NCBI GenBank assembly: GCA_037127315.1
Contig: JBBBDQ010001616.1
Span: forward strand, 18,501 to 82,500
Source: Ascarosepion bandense
Lineage: Eukaryota > Mollusca > Cephalopoda > Sepiida > Sepiidae
Length of the DNA stretch: 64,000 bases
Direction of reading: 5' to 3'
Shown here: piece by piece, positions 40,870 to 51,726 of the stretch
How positions within the stretch are numbered: position 1 is the stretch's first letter
Layout of the letters: each line of letters opens with the position of its first letter
The notes under the pieces: generated by a model
What the model saw: the letters and a program-made list of their open reading frames with translations, nothing else
What the model was told of the DNA's origin: nothing
The model's database searches: none
Position numbers and translations under genes: made by a program

Positions 40870-41400
40870 TTCTTCTTCTATGTGCCTTGTTCTTTCAGGA
40901 TGTAGGCGATCAAGGCCTTCCACGTCTCCCTATCCCTGGTGGCTATTAGCACGCTTTGTCCTGTTACACCACACAACCCTCGTTCCTTCATCCACCTGAT
41001 CAGGTCCTTCAAATATGTTATCCACTGCTTTCCTCTGTCTCTTTTTCCCTCTATCTGGCCTGTTAATAACAGGTTCTCCAAGCCCTTCTTCCTCATTGCA
41101 TGTCTCATGAGCTTCAGTTGTCTCTTCCTGATGCGCGCTATTAATTTTCTTTTCGTTGCCATTCTTTCCAATACCCCATCATTGCTCACATGCTTGGTCC
41201 TTCTGTACAACCACATTTCCGCTGCTTCAAGTTTTGTCCTCAGGTTCGATGATATTGTCCAGCATTCACTGCCATATTGAAGAACTGACATCACATAGCA
41301 ATCCAGCAATCCAGTACTCTCTTCTTTGTTTCTAGTGAAATTTTCCTGTGTCTTAATACTTCACTCAAGCTACTGGAATGCGTCCTTGTGCTTTTGGATC
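40870..41400 (-). pseudogene. RTE-like LINE C-terminal remnant (-)
   Basis: Minus frame 41309-40878 is open for 143 codons: MLDCYVMSVLQYGSECWTIS, RTKLEAAEMWLYRR, a short in-frame deletion, TKHVSNDGVLERMATKRKLI, KRQLKLMRHAMRKKGLENLL, TYLKDLIRWMKERGLCG, and ATRDRETWKALIAYILKEQG. It has no stop over its C-terminus but lacks the RT palm. Upstream (41320-41400) the SLETKKRVLDCY region continues before an insertion. Confidence 0.9.
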
Positions 41401-41424
41401 TCAGGAATATAAATGTATAGAAAC

Positions 41425-41500
41425 TGCTGTGACCTCAAAGTGAGGGGTCAGTTTATATATTGATTGTAATATGGAACTGATCCCCCACTTCATATCCAGT
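41425..41500. repeat. Palindromic module inside RTE remnant
   Basis: AAGTGAGGGGTCAGTTT and AACTGATCCCCCACTT are imperfect reverse complements around a 20-bp AT-rich centre. RTE-like sequence lies on both sides. This is the same module as in the SINE-1 dimer linkers. Confidence 0.65.
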
Positions 41501-41672
41501 ATGCTTCTGTAGAACCACATTTCAGCTGCTTCAAGTCTTTCCTTCATCTTTGATGATATTGTCCTGCATTCACTGCCATATTGAAGAACTGTCATCACAT
41601 AGCAATCTCGCACTCTCTTCGTTTCTAGTGAAATTTTCCTGTGTCTTAGTACTTTACTCAGCTTCTACTAAA
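41501..41672 (-). pseudogene. RTE-like LINE fragment (-)
   Basis: MRDCYVMTVLQYGSECRTIS, MKERLEAAEMWFYRS: the same segment as 41210-41320, present a second time, next to the palindromic module. Confidence 0.8.
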
Positions 41673-42060
41673 CGTCTCATTTTTTTAGAATGAATTTTGA
41701 TATCGTCTGTCGTGACCGGCAATTCTTTTCTCATGTTGCAAGTCTTTGAATTTCGCTTTCGGATTTCAGCAAAGCAATCACAGTATCTTCAAAATCTTCT
41801 TTATAAGTCTCGATTACTTCGCATGTTTAATTTTAGGGATTACAGAAATATTATCTAGAAATCATAAAATAGCAGGCCAAGGCTGTAGTCTGTTTACTGT
41901 ATGTGTGAGAATACCTTTTTTTTTAGAACCGAATATACTTAATAATGAACGATGATCAGTTTGTGTTGTGGATCCCGGGAATGGGCCCAGCACAAATAAA
42001 TGACCAGTAATTAAAACAGAAAATAAGTGTATTAACGTAAAGATACAGACTTAAATGAAG
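41673..42060. other. Unassigned stretch
   Basis: A 69-codon ORF (41746-41955) with no recognised motif; no repeat. Confidence 0.3.
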
Positions 42061-42061
42061 A

Positions 42062-42196
42062 TCCAGTCAGTTAAATGCCATACGTGATACACGCTTTGGG
42101 CCATCATGTCTCGAAAGAGACATGAATGACTGGGCAGATTATCCCGCAGTAGGTTGCCATTGCTTTCTGCGGTAGACTGGTTGCCGCACAAGCCTT
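42062..42196 (-). repeat. SINE-1 fragment (-)
   Basis: CAGTCAGTTAAATGCCATAC, GGGCCATCATGTCTCGAAAG, CCCGCAGTAGGTTGCCATTG, GGTAGACTGGTTGCCG, ending abruptly at the GC-rich array. Confidence 0.9.
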
Positions 42197-42205
42197 TTTT
42201 TACGT

Positions 42206-42836
42206 GGGTTCTCCGGACCATATAGCCCTTGCCGAAAATATCTAATTTTGCCTAGTCGTGACTACCTTTCGGCGGAGCTACGACTGGGTTAATGCTCTCC
42301 GCCCGGAGGCAGAGAGATTGCCAATGTCAAAGGAATCACCGCGCAAAAACGCGGTATTCTGTATTTACTAGCCTTCCCACGCAAGGTCAGATGTGACACA
42401 TGGTCATTTTATAGTGGGTATTCCCGGCCATATAGCCGGGTCAAAAATGTCTGTCTATTTTTCCCCAGTCGTGGTTCTACCCTTCGGCGGAACCACGACT
42501 GGGTTAGTGCTCTCTGCTCGGAAGCAGAGAGCGCTCTCCGCCCGAAGGCAGGGAGCTGACAGTGTCAATGGAACTACAGCGTGAAAACGCGGTATTCTGT
42601 ATTTACTAGCCTTCCCACGCAAGGCCAGATGTGACACATGGTCATTTTATAGTGGGTATTCCCGGCCATATAGACGGGTCAAAAAATGTCTGTCTATTTT
42701 TCCCCAGTCGTGGTTCTACCCTTCGGCGGAACCACGACTGGGTTAGTGCTCTCTGCTCGGAAGCAGAGAGCGCTCTCCACCCGAAGGCAGGGAGCTGACA
42801 GTGTCAATGGAACTACGGCGTGAAAACGCGGTATTC
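42206..42836 (+). repeat. GC-rich tandem array of multi-hairpin units
   Basis: Three units start at 42206, 42416 and 42654 (the last two 238 bp apart; the third is incomplete). Each unit holds in order: CCCGGC-CATATA-GCCGGG; CCAGTCGTGGTTC/GAACCACGACTGG around a TTCG-containing loop; GCTCTCTGCT-CGGA-AGCAGAGAGC; and GCTCTCCGCC-CGAA-GGCAGGGAGC. Then GCG-TGAAAA-CGC and a single-stranded-looking spacer (TATTTACTAGCCTTCCCACG, AGATGTGACACATGGTCATT). The first unit is more diverged and lacks one hairpin. Base composition differs sharply from the surroundings. ORFs over it on both strands are by-products of the hairpins. Function unknown. Confidence 0.85.
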
Positions 42837-43306
42837 CCCAGTCTTGCTTCTATAGCAGTAGTATAAGTATACACTGGACGAGTCCATTTTTAAGAAAAGG
42901 GAGAACCCCACAACAGTTTGCAATAAGAGTTTTCTTGCTAAACCATCGTGTGAAGGTTCTTTACGCCAAAACTTATAGCAGGAGCTACGCCAAAAATTAT
43001 AGTAAGAGCTTCCCTTTTAATTTAATTCTAGCAAAAAAAAAAAAACTCTTCTAATTTTTTTCAAGTGAATTCTAATTCTCCGTCATCACTGTTATGTTCT
43101 CGAGAGAAAAAAATCCGTGTGTTCGAATCTACGTTGCTACTGTTATGTATTCGTTGCATTCAGCGAACATAACAGAATCAAGAAATATAATATCGCTTGA
43201 GGCGTCGTAGTCTTGCAGAAATCTATAGTAGTATACAACGTTGGCTTGCGACTGGCAGTTCGGCAGCCGTCTCGTATCTGTCTACTGACAGTGTCGTAAC
43301 TATCTC
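42837..43306. other. Unassigned stretch
   Basis: No recognised feature, except TTACGCCAAAACTTATAGCA / CTACGCCAAAAATTATAGTA, a short direct repeat near 42960-43005. Confidence 0.35.
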
Positions 43307-43886
43307 GTAGCAATGTCGCAGTCCACTTTGACAATTCCTGGCGTTAGTATTATACGATTTGGTCTATTCCATATCCTCGTTACATTTTGGCGAGTTTCGT
43401 ACATATTTATAACAAAAGTCTTGATCTGCAAAGAACGTGACTCGGCTTTTCGTAGCAGTGTCGCAGTCCACTTTGACAATTCCTGGCGTTAGTATTATAC
43501 GATTTGGTCTATTCCATATCCTCGTTACATTTTGGCGAGTTTCGTACATATTTATAACAAAAGTCTTGATCTGCAAAGAACGTGACTCGGCTTTTCGTAG
43601 CAGTGTCGCAGTCCACTTTGACAATTCCTGGCGTTAGTATTATACGATCTGGTCTATTCCATATCCTCGTTACATTTTGGCGAGTTTCGTACATATTTAT
43701 AACAAAAGTCTTGATCTGCAAAGAACGTGACTCGGCTTTTCGTAGCAGTGTCGCAGTCCACTTTGACAATTCCTGGCGTTAGTATTATACGATTTGGTCT
43801 ATTCCATATCCTCGTTACATTTTGGCGAGTTTCGTACATATTTATAACAAAAGTCTTGATCTGCAAAGAACGTGACTCGGCTTTTC
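43307..43886. repeat. 145-bp satellite, four near-identical units
   Basis: Units start at GTAGCA(A/G)TGTCGCAGTCC near 43307, 43452, 43597 and 43742; differences are single bases (for example GATTTGG versus GATCTGG). Landmarks: CTTTGACAATTCCTGGCGTT, TACATTTTGGCGAGTTTCGT, TTGATCTGCAAAGAACGTGA. The overlapping ORFs on both strands recur with the same period and are not genes. Low divergence implies recent expansion. Confidence 0.95.
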
Positions 43887-44744
43887 AATATTTTGGTTTT
43901 GTAGGAACCTATGATTTAGGGCCAAACTGACTCTATGTTCGATTTCATTTTCTTTTATGCTATTATTTAATGATTGACCCATATTGAAATATTTAGTATT
44001 TACTAATTCCACATGCTAGAAATCATTTGTGAAAATATCCTTACCGTCTATTAAAAGTATAAAGACAAGTTTTGAAAATGTGACCCATGCACATCTCGTT
44101 ATGTTCATGGGGAACTCATTTTTGGATTGTTTCAGTTTGTTTTCTAAGACTTGTAAATGCCTTAAGAGTGTTGAGTAACTGCGTTAAAAAAAGCAGAATA
44201 CGTTTAAACAATTCTTAGATGTCCTCAATACTGAACACGCTGTGAACGTTCGTAGCACACCAAGCCCTACCCGTGATATCATCGCTTTCTAAAGAAATAA
44301 ACTAAGAAATTAGAAGAGTTATCATTTTTTTTCCCCCTTATTTACAAAGCGGCAAATGTTCGTCTTTCTGAAGTAACGAATGATTAATTGCTTATGGCCG
44401 GAGAGCATTAACGAATGAAAGAAAAACTAAAGGAAAAAGGCGCGAAAATTTGTGGCGAAGCTTAACAGGGCTTTGCAGTGAAGCGGAGTTCCATGGAGAG
44501 CAATAAAATGGTCGTTTTGTTGAATATTAGATAAAGTGATAACGGAAAATTTGAAAGGAGCGTAAGGAGGACGACGGATGAGGTCGGGAGGAGAGAAGAG
44601 AAGAGAAAAATGTTGAAGCAGGACCGAGAAAGAGGAGGAAGAGGATATAGACTGTCAAAAGAAGGAGGTTGAAAAAGGGTTGAGTGAAGGAAGTTGAATA
44701 AAAAAACAAAGACTTGAGAGAAAAATTTATTGTGCGAAAAAATA
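43887..44744. other. Unassigned stretch
   Basis: No repeat or gene recognised over about 850 bp. The last 200 bp become purine-rich. Confidence 0.35.
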
Positions 44745-45208
44745 ATTTTTACTGTGATTAATATAAAAAGTAAAAAGAAGAAGAAGAAAAAGAAGAAGAA
44801 GAGGAAGAAAAACGAAGAGGAAGAAGACGAAGAAGAAGAAGAAGAAAAAGAAGAAGAAAAATAAAAGGAAGAAGAAAAAAGAAGAAAACGGCGAAGAGTA
44901 AGAAGAAGAAAAAGAAAAAAAGAAGCAGAAGAAGAAGAAGAAGAAGAAGAAAAAGAAAAAGAAAAAGAAGAAGAAAAAGAACAGGAAGAAGAAGAAAAAA
45001 GAAGACGGAGAGGAAAAAGAAGAAGAAGAAGAAAAAGAAAAAGAAAAAAGAAGAGGAAGAAGTAGAAGAAGAAAAAGAAGACGAAGTAAAAGAAGGAGAA
45101 TAATAAAAAGTAGAAGAGGAAGAAGAATTAAACGAACCAATGAAAGAAAGAAAGAAAAAGAAACAAAGGAGTACATGAAAACAGGAAGAAAAAATGAAGG
45201 TAAAGAAA

Positions 45209-45241
<33 letters not shown>

Positions 45242-45605
45242 GAAGAAAGAAAGAAATATGAATGCAGAAGAGGTAAAAAGGAACGAGTAAATGACCAAAT
45301 GAATGAATGGGAATGAAAAAGGCAAAAAAGAAACTAACTTCGAAAAAAGAACGAAAGTCAGAATGAAAGTAAGAAAAAAAGAAAAAAAACGAAAGGTACG
45401 AAATAATAGACGAACGAAAAAAAAAGTAACGAAGAAAAGAAAGAATAAAAAATGACTAAAGGAAGAATGAAAGAACGTCGAACAAATAAAGAATGAAAAA
45501 ACTAAATCAATCCAGACAAAACGATCAAGCAAACGAATGAAAAAAGAAAAAAGAAACTAAAGGCAAGTTTGAAATAACAAATGATAGAAATTTAAAAAAG
45601 ACAAT
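44745..45605 (+). repeat. Polypurine (GAA)n-rich tract
   Basis: First part (to 45120) is (GAA)n with AGG, CGA and AAA interruptions; second part is AAAGAAAG-type. Minus ORFs rich in F, S and L (149 and 134 codons) are artefacts. Confidence 0.95.
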
Positions 45606-46595
45606 ACTAAAAGAGCATTCGTAACAATATCTGTAATATTATCGGTCCTCACCTGGAAACACGGCATCAGTCACTTTCTCACTGTCGTAATGTACATTCT
45701 CTCTGTCTTTTCTATAAATATTTTATGGCAATTGTCTCCTCTTTGGTAAGAAGAATCTACAAATGTATGTGCACTACTAGATTGGCAGCTAGGTCAAATT
45801 GCTAGATTGGCAGATAGATCAAATTGTTAGTTTGGCAACTAGGCAAAATTATTAGATTAGCAAGTAGGTCAAATTGTTAGATTAGCAAATAGGTCAAATG
45901 CTACATTGGCATATAGGTCAAATTTAGATTAGCAGTTAGGTGAAGTTATAAAATTGACAATAAATTCAAAATGTTATATTGGCAAATAGGTCAAATTGCT
46001 AACTTAGCAACTAGGTCAACTTGTTAGATTGACAACTAGGTCAAATTTCTAAATTGGCAGTTGTCGAATTGCTAGATTAGCAGCTAGGAAACATTGCTAG
46101 ATTGGCAACTAAGTCAAATTGTTAGATTGGTAGCTAGGTCAAATTGTTAAATTGTCAGCTGTCAAATTGCTAAATTAGCAGCTAAAAAATTGCTAAATTG
46201 GCAGCTAAGTCAAATTATTAGATTGGCAGCTAGGTCAAACTGCTAGATTTAAGCGTAAGTTCTTTGCTGTTCGTATCTTCTCTTATACTTTTTGCTTGTG
46301 GAAACTCTTCCCGCTTGCTTTCCTGTCAACATTGGTTTAAATAATTTCAGTTTAATATCATTCGTTATTTTCTGTCATTCATTTATTATATTATGTGAAT
46401 ATAATATCAATGGTCAATAAAATGATCTATATAATGACCAATGATCATTCCGTAAAGATGTCAAGAATCAGAAAGAGAAAGCTGTCAAGGTGCGATGCTT
46501 TCAAAATTCTGATTTAAATAGAACAAGAGGATCATTCCAAACAGTCCAATTGTGAGATATCTACTGAAATACGAGTATCGATCAAAAATATTTTT
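45606..46595 (+). repeat. Composite repeat R5 (+) with 25-bp array
   Basis: Order: GCATTCGTAACAATATCTG and TCAGTCACTTTCTCACTG (45615-45680); tandem array 45770-46262 of AAATTGCTAGATTGGCAGCT-type 25-bp units; TTAAGCGTAAGTTCTTTGCT; CAATGGTCAATAAAATGATC; and a CAATGATCATTCCGTAAAG to TCATTCCAAACAGTCCAATT block. The first part resembles the CR1-like C-terminal coding region in degraded form, so R5 may have captured a LINE piece. Confidence 0.8.
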
Positions 46596-46605
46596 AAAAC
46601 ATATG

Positions 46606-46609
<4 letters not shown>

Positions 46610-46663
<54 letters not shown>

Positions 46664-46700
46664 TATTGGTTGTTCGCATATATATATATAATAAATGATT
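46610..46700. repeat. (AT)n microsatellites and ATTTCA repeats
   Basis: AT run 46613-46658, then GAAATTATTGGTTGTTCGCA and a shorter AT run. The GTTGTTCGCATATATATATA block recurs at 49210-49260. Confidence 0.85.
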
Positions 46701-46719
46701 TCATATATATATATATTTT

Positions 46720-47196
46720 TTTTATATTTTTTAATCCAAAACCCGATTCAAATTAATATTAATTTCATTAATATTAAAATTGATCAAGGTGAATGGCTCA
46801 ATGCAATTATTATATTCTAATTACAGAGATAAATATATGTTTCTCTGTCAACCACTCTTTCCCCCTTTTCCTTTTTTTTCTTTCGTTCCCTCCTACTACT
46901 TTTATTCCCCCAAACATGGTTAAATTTCAACTTTTAAACTCTCTACTCAGATAAGGGAGTGGGGTGTCTTTTAGACATAGGTATCTGTCTGCTTCACTGT
47001 TTACTTCTTGAAATTCAAAAATTATTAATCCCACTCCATTTTATTTTCCTGTGGATTGAATATTCTTTTTGACTTCTGCCGGTATAAAATCTTTTGTTAT
47101 TTGAATTTCTTTAAATAAATATTTCGTTGCTGAAAAACGCGAGGATATCCTCGTAGAAATGGCTATTCAACGAATTTAAACATCGAAATTTTGTTT

Positions 47197-47202
<6 letters not shown>
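46720..47202. other. Unassigned stretch
   Basis: No ORF above 60 codons, no repeat recognised. Confidence 0.35.

Positions 47203-47250
<48 letters not shown>
47203..47250. repeat. (AT)n microsatellite
   Basis: AT run of about 48 bp next to the R3 left end, as in the 36-kb copy. Confidence 0.95.
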
Positions 47251-47253
<3 letters not shown>

Positions 47254-47366
47254 CATTCAGTGTGGGTATAGAAGAAACCAAAGGAGTATCCTGTACATAC
47301 AGTGGTAGGATAACTCTCTAAGAGAGTCCTAAATATATAAGTATTGATATACATATAGAGCAAATA

Positions 47367-48963
47367 CACTCCTGATCAAAATTTTAAGACCACTTAAAAA
47401 CCACTTTTAAGACCACTTAAAAATCTTTAAAAAGAAATATTTTTTTTACGGATATATTTTAAACTCCTCCCACTTAAGGTTACCAATACTACAATCTAAA
47501 CGGTTATGGAAACAAAAAGCTACATTCCAAACATTTTATTTAGAAATTTACATTTTTAGAAAATGAGGCGATTTACACATGATCAAAATTATAAGACCAG
47601 AGACAAAAATTCTACGAAATTGTACAAAAAGTGTATGAAAAGTGTATGAAAATATTCAACAATCAAATTTAATCATGAGTTCTACCTCCACTGCTTTTCA
47701 TGACATCAAAAATTCTGTCGGGCATGCTAGAAAAAGGCGTTTCCATTAAGGTGCGGGGGAGGTTGCTCCAGCTTCTGAAGATGGCTTCACGAAGTTCATT
47801 TTTTGTTGAATATTGTTTGCCATTTCGATAAACATCTCTTGTCATCCATCCTCAAACGTTTTCAATTGGGTTCAAGTCTGGTGAGCATGCAGGATGTCCA
47901 AGAGATGGACCCCATTTTCTTGTAGAAAGGTCAAGGTCCGTCTTGCAGCGTGGATTGCAGCATTATTCTGTTGGAATAACCATCCATCCACACACAAACG
48001 ATGGCCCTCCATCATCAATGATGATTTTTGTAGCATGCTAATACAACCAGCCACGGTTTGACAACCCTGCATCCACCTGGAGCTCCATCGTCCCTCTGTA
48101 AGTAAAGGCACCCCATACCATTAGGGACCCTCCACCACTATGACGTGTGGAGAAAATTTCAGGAGGTATGTTTTTGTTATGCCAATATCGTTGGAAGCCA
48201 TCAGGATCATATAGATTGAATTTTTTCTCATCAGAAAACAGGACTTTCTTCCACTTCTCAACGTCCCATGTTTGGTATTCACAACCAAACTTTAAGCGGT
48301 CCACCTTGTGACGTGGAAGCAGCTGAGGAATTTGTTTACGCTTTTTATTTACCATGCCTTTTTGTCTTAAGTGTCATCTGATGGTTACGGGACTGCAATC
48401 AGCATCTGTGACTGCCTTAAACTGACTAGAATAAAGTCCCCCCTCTTTCATAACAACCCGTCTTATTCTCTTACTCAATGCAGGAGAAATTTTTTAAGGC
48501 CTACCAGAGGATTTTGCTTTTCCATAATTCTCACTGTTCTTTAGAAATTTGCAAATCACAGTTTTACTGCGATTTACCTTAGCTGCGATCGCCCACTGTG
48601 ACAAACCTTGCTTATGGAATTCTAGAATTCGAGAACGCTCAACTTTGGTAAGTTTGCTTGCTTTAGACATGGTAACACCTTTACGCAGTGATTGCTAATT
48701 TCTAACTCAACTAAAAACATTGGAATTACCATAGATCTAACAATTTATACCCCTGGTCTTATAATTTTGATCATGCGTAAATCGCCTCATTTTATAAAAA
48801 TGTAAATTTCTAAATAAAATGTGTGGAATGTAGCTTTTTGTTTCCATAACCTTTTAGATTGTAGTATTGGTAACCTTAAGTGGTAGGAGTTTAAAATCTA
48901 TCTGTAAAAAAAAAAATTTCTTTTAAAGATTTTTAAATGGTCTTATATTTTTGATCGTGAGTG
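47367..48963 (-). mobile_element. Tc1/mariner element, complete ends, 1597 bp
   Basis: TIRs begin CACTCCTGATCAAAATTTTA (left) and CACTCACGATCAAAAATATA (right, reverse complement), flanked by TA on both sides (47365-47366, 48964-48965). The inverted repeats extend about 230 bp. An inner repeat of the terminal motif (GATCAAAATTATAAGACCA, 47581-47599 and, inverted, 48755-48772) gives the IR/DR layout of many Tc1 elements. Left outer TIR has a small tandem duplication (ACCACTTAAAAA). The transposase is on the minus strand and inactive. Confidence 0.95.
47669..48670 (-). pseudogene. Tc1 transposase, multiply disrupted
   Basis: ATG at 48670 starts MSKASKLTKVERSRILEFHK, followed by the HTH region (GLSQWAIAAKVNRSKTVICK). 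In-frame stops follow GRP and VTIR before the catalytic domain (frame 48355-48038: [28 protein letters not shown]). A frameshift near 48080 leads into WLFQQNNAAIHAARRTL. A second frameshift near 47885 precedes SPDLNPIENV, where a TGA replaces the expected Trp codon. The C-terminus ends at 47669. The DDE triad is read as D in FSDE, N instead of D in QQNN, and E in NPIE, so the protein would be dead even if the frame were intact. Confidence 0.9.
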
Positions 48964-49004
48964 TATAAAAAAAATCAAGGTTGACAGGTTATTTCATGGT
49001 AAAT

Positions 49005-49046
49005 CGGAAGTATGGCCTATTTCAGGCGAACAATCATCAGCTTCCG
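49005..49046 (-). ncRNA. Hammerhead-like motif in second R3 copy
   Basis: Minus strand: CGGAAG, CTGATGA, TTG-TTCG-CCT, GAAA, TAGGCCA, TA|CTTCCG. Stem I is six perfect pairs and the cleavage context (U then A) is retained; stem III is one or two pairs. Stem II is weaker than at 36 kb. The opposite arm (49115-49158) has CTGCTAA in place of CTGATGA and is dead. Confidence 0.5.
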
Positions 49047-49198
49047 TTTTTATTTTGCAAAGGATTTTACACGAAAAAAATTTAAAAAATGTGTAAATCC
49101 TTTGTAAAATAAAGAGGGAAGCTGCTAATGGTTCGCCTGAAATAGGCCAACACTCCCGATTTACCATGAAATAACGTGCCTGCCTTAATTTTTCTTAT

Positions 49199-49366
49199 AT
49201 ATATATGGAATTATTTGTTGTTCGCATATATATATATAACAAATAATTTCATATATATATATATGTGTGTGTGTGTGCGAACAACAAATAACTTTATAAA
49301 TATACATGAAATTATTTGTTTGAATATTATTTTGGATCGATATTCGTAATTAAGTAGATATTTCAC

Positions 49367-49412
<46 letters not shown>
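49199..49412. repeat. AT-rich inverted repeats and (AT)n
   Basis: GGAATTATTTGTTGTTCGC (49207) is mirrored by GCGAACAACAAATAAC (49278); TATATATA/TGTG runs lie between; a final AT array spans 49370-49410. Confidence 0.75.
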
Positions 49413-49741
49413 TTCATTGAATAATATAGATATATTGTGTCTACCTAATTTATACTGATCCTTTGCAAATGTCTAATCAGTTTCTTGATGCTAAAATAAA
49501 ATTCACCAAGAAAGGCTTCGTACTTTTTTTTTTTAACTCAAGTACATTCAATCATTTTTAAGATCATCTTCATAGATAAATTGCAAAGAAAACTATATTG
49601 TTACTGCGATAAGAATTCTGTTTTGTTGGTAATTTTGAAAAACACGCTCGAACTCACTCTTATAATTATTTTAAAATTCTGTTTTCCAAATATTTCTGTT
49701 GCTACAATGAATAATCTTTCAAATAACAATCATAGAATGAT

Positions 49742-50045
49742 GATGTGCGTTGTGGTGCAGTGGATATAAACTCAAAATGAGAAATATGGGAGCCGAGTTC
49801 GAATTTCACTTTAATTCGTTGCATTCACTAACGCCCAAATACCTTTGGGAAAGGTATTAATCCGTCTCTTCTCTCCATCTATGCGTTAAATAAAAGGACA
49901 GATTGGTTTTTATAGTCTTGGCTGACAACCATTCCACCGCAGAAAGCAATGACAACCTTCTGCCCAGTCAGTCATGTCTCTTTCGGGACATGATCGCCTA
50001 AATTTGTTTATCAAGTATGTCACATAACTGACTGACTATAATAGT
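49742..50045 (+). repeat. SINE-1 copy with head (+)
   Basis: TGTGCGTTGTGGTGCAGTGG, GGGAGCCGAGTTCGAATTTC, TTCGTTGCATTCACTAACG, GGTTTTTATAGTCTTGGC and TCTCTTTCGGGACATGATCG. The ACTGCGGGATAATC block is deleted. Confidence 0.9.
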
Positions 50046-50269
50046 TGAAAGCAATTAATTTTTATTGCCATATTGATAAATAGAGCATTTTTAAGAGCGA
50101 ACGAAACAGAATGAACGTTAAGTCGATCTGCGTATGGTCGTGACGTTGTGTCCTTTTAAAATAATAGCCTTTTAAAATAATAGCCTTCATAAAAGTGATC
50201 AAATAGATGTATTTTTTAATTTCTCTTTAAAAACTTTCATTGGTAAAACAATAATGTAATTTGCTATTT

Positions 50270-50880
50270 CTTTAATTTCCAGTGTCTTCTTCTCTTCTTC
50301 GTCTTCAAGCCGAGTTCCATGAAGACGTTGGCAATTATGGATCTCCACAATTTCCTGTTCTTTATAACTCTTAATATTTTTTTTCTTTTTGTTCTCTCTC
50401 TCTAACCTAGTTCTATCATCCATTTACTCAAGGTAAGTAAGTTAAGCGTCGTTTTCTTCTTTCAGCATCCTCAGCATCCTTCTGTAGAACCATATTTCTG
50501 TTGCTTTAAGTCTATTCTTCATCTGTGAATAGATTTCCCAGTATTCACTGCCGTGTAAGGAGGACTGACAGCTCGTAAAACTTTGCTTAGTTTTTGGAAG
50601 GCATTTTTCCCTATCTAAAAGTGACTTTGGATTTCGGTGTCACATGTTTCTTTCTCTGTTAAAATACTTACCAGATATTTAAATGATTGTAACTGTTTGA
50701 CTTTTATATCTCCAATTTGTAATTTGCATGTTGGACTGTTCGTTTCGCCAACAACCACGCGTTATATCTTCATCCAATAGAGGCTTAGTCCTTTCTTCTC
50801 GCTTTCCTCACTGTTTTCTGTAGGAAAACATATAGTTTATTTTGTGCGTCTGCTATCAATACTGTGTTATATACGTATCT
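50270..50880 (-). pseudogene. RTE-like LINE RT remnant, diverged subfamily (-)
   Basis: From the right: NTVLIADAQNKLYVFLQKTV (50870-50810), the segment following YADD; YADD itself has become unreadable (YVYN). Then a degraded LSLYWMKI block, VGETNSPTCKLQIGD, VKQLQSFKYLVSI, and in shifted frames KNRLKATEIWFYRRMLRMLK. The end is at 50275 (HGTRLEDEEEKKTLEI in a minus ORF). More diverged than the other copies, so an older subfamily. Confidence 0.75.
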
Positions 50881-51494
50881 TTTTTTTTATTAAGATTATC
50901 TCCGCCTATACTGAATTCTGGCATAACTACTAATTCTTATTGAATCATTTCCCAATGAAACAACTTCAGGATATATAAGAAGCTCGGAAAAAAAATAATT
51001 ACGTTGCAATGATCGACAAATATAGTTCGATTGTATTTCTTGCTATCTTCACTTGCACTTAGATTAAAATAAAAAAATATTACTGATACATCGTCTTAGT
51101 ATTCCAAAATTATCTTGTGGTGTGTTTCAGATGAAAATGGACCACGAATAAAACTTTTGGCAAATAACTAATTTGTATAAATATCTCAAATTTGTATAAA
51201 TAACTAATTTGTATAAATATTGTTGTTATTGATGTTTCGAAAAATAGAATTTTTCATTAATCTCCTCTTCATAATGACCTATATAATTTCAGTTTGATTG
51301 CCGTCTGTTTTTTGTTTTTTTTTGCCGATTCGTTGTTATCTTTTAATTTCTTAATTCCTGTTCTTGTATTGGTCGCTATCTTTAATAATGTTTTTCTGTA
51401 TCTCATATTCTTTCTAACGTTGCGTCTTAGTGACTTTATTTCATTGCTTGTTCCGAAATTAGTTTATTAAATAAACAATGATTAAAAAATCAAG
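50881..51494. other. Unassigned AT-rich stretch
   Basis: Includes a short direct repeat (AACTAATTTGTATAAATA, three times, 51165-51218). No gene. Confidence 0.4.
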
Positions 51495-51622
51495 AGCATT
51501 AATTGTGAATCAAAAGTCAAGGCAACAACTAGAATGTCAGTTCAATAAAATTCTTGTTTCCAATCGATTTGCTGATTATGGGGAAATTTTCATTGCCTGG
51601 AATGATGTTAAAAAGGTCGGTT
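51495..51622 (+). repeat. R5 fragment (+)
   Basis: GAATCAAAAGTCAAGGCAAC, AGAATGTCAGTTCAATAAAA, GTTTCCAATCGATTTGCTGA and CATTGCCTGGAATGATG: the terminal portion of R5 as at 58320-58430 and 62772-62880. Confidence 0.75.
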
Positions 51623-51726
51623 AATACTGCAGCTTATAAATTTCCTCTTAGATTTGTTTACAGGATACGAATTAAAAAAATATAAAAATATTATAAACAA
51701 AGAGAGTACATTTGAATGTGGATGAA

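Larger units (their letters stand above)
47251..49198 (+). repeat. Repeat R3, split by a Tc1 element
   Basis: Left part (47251-47366: GCATTCAGTGTGGGTATAGA, GTATCCTGTACATACAGTGG) and right part (48964-49198: the foldback beginning GGTTATTTCATGGTAAATCG) are collinear with 36011-36395. The Tc1 element lies between. The foldback arms are 48968-49072 and 49090-49196. Confidence 0.85.

Noticed and set aside
43364..43930. Repeated 66-86-codon ORFs on both strands
   Set aside because: They recur with the 145-bp satellite period and overlap antisense.
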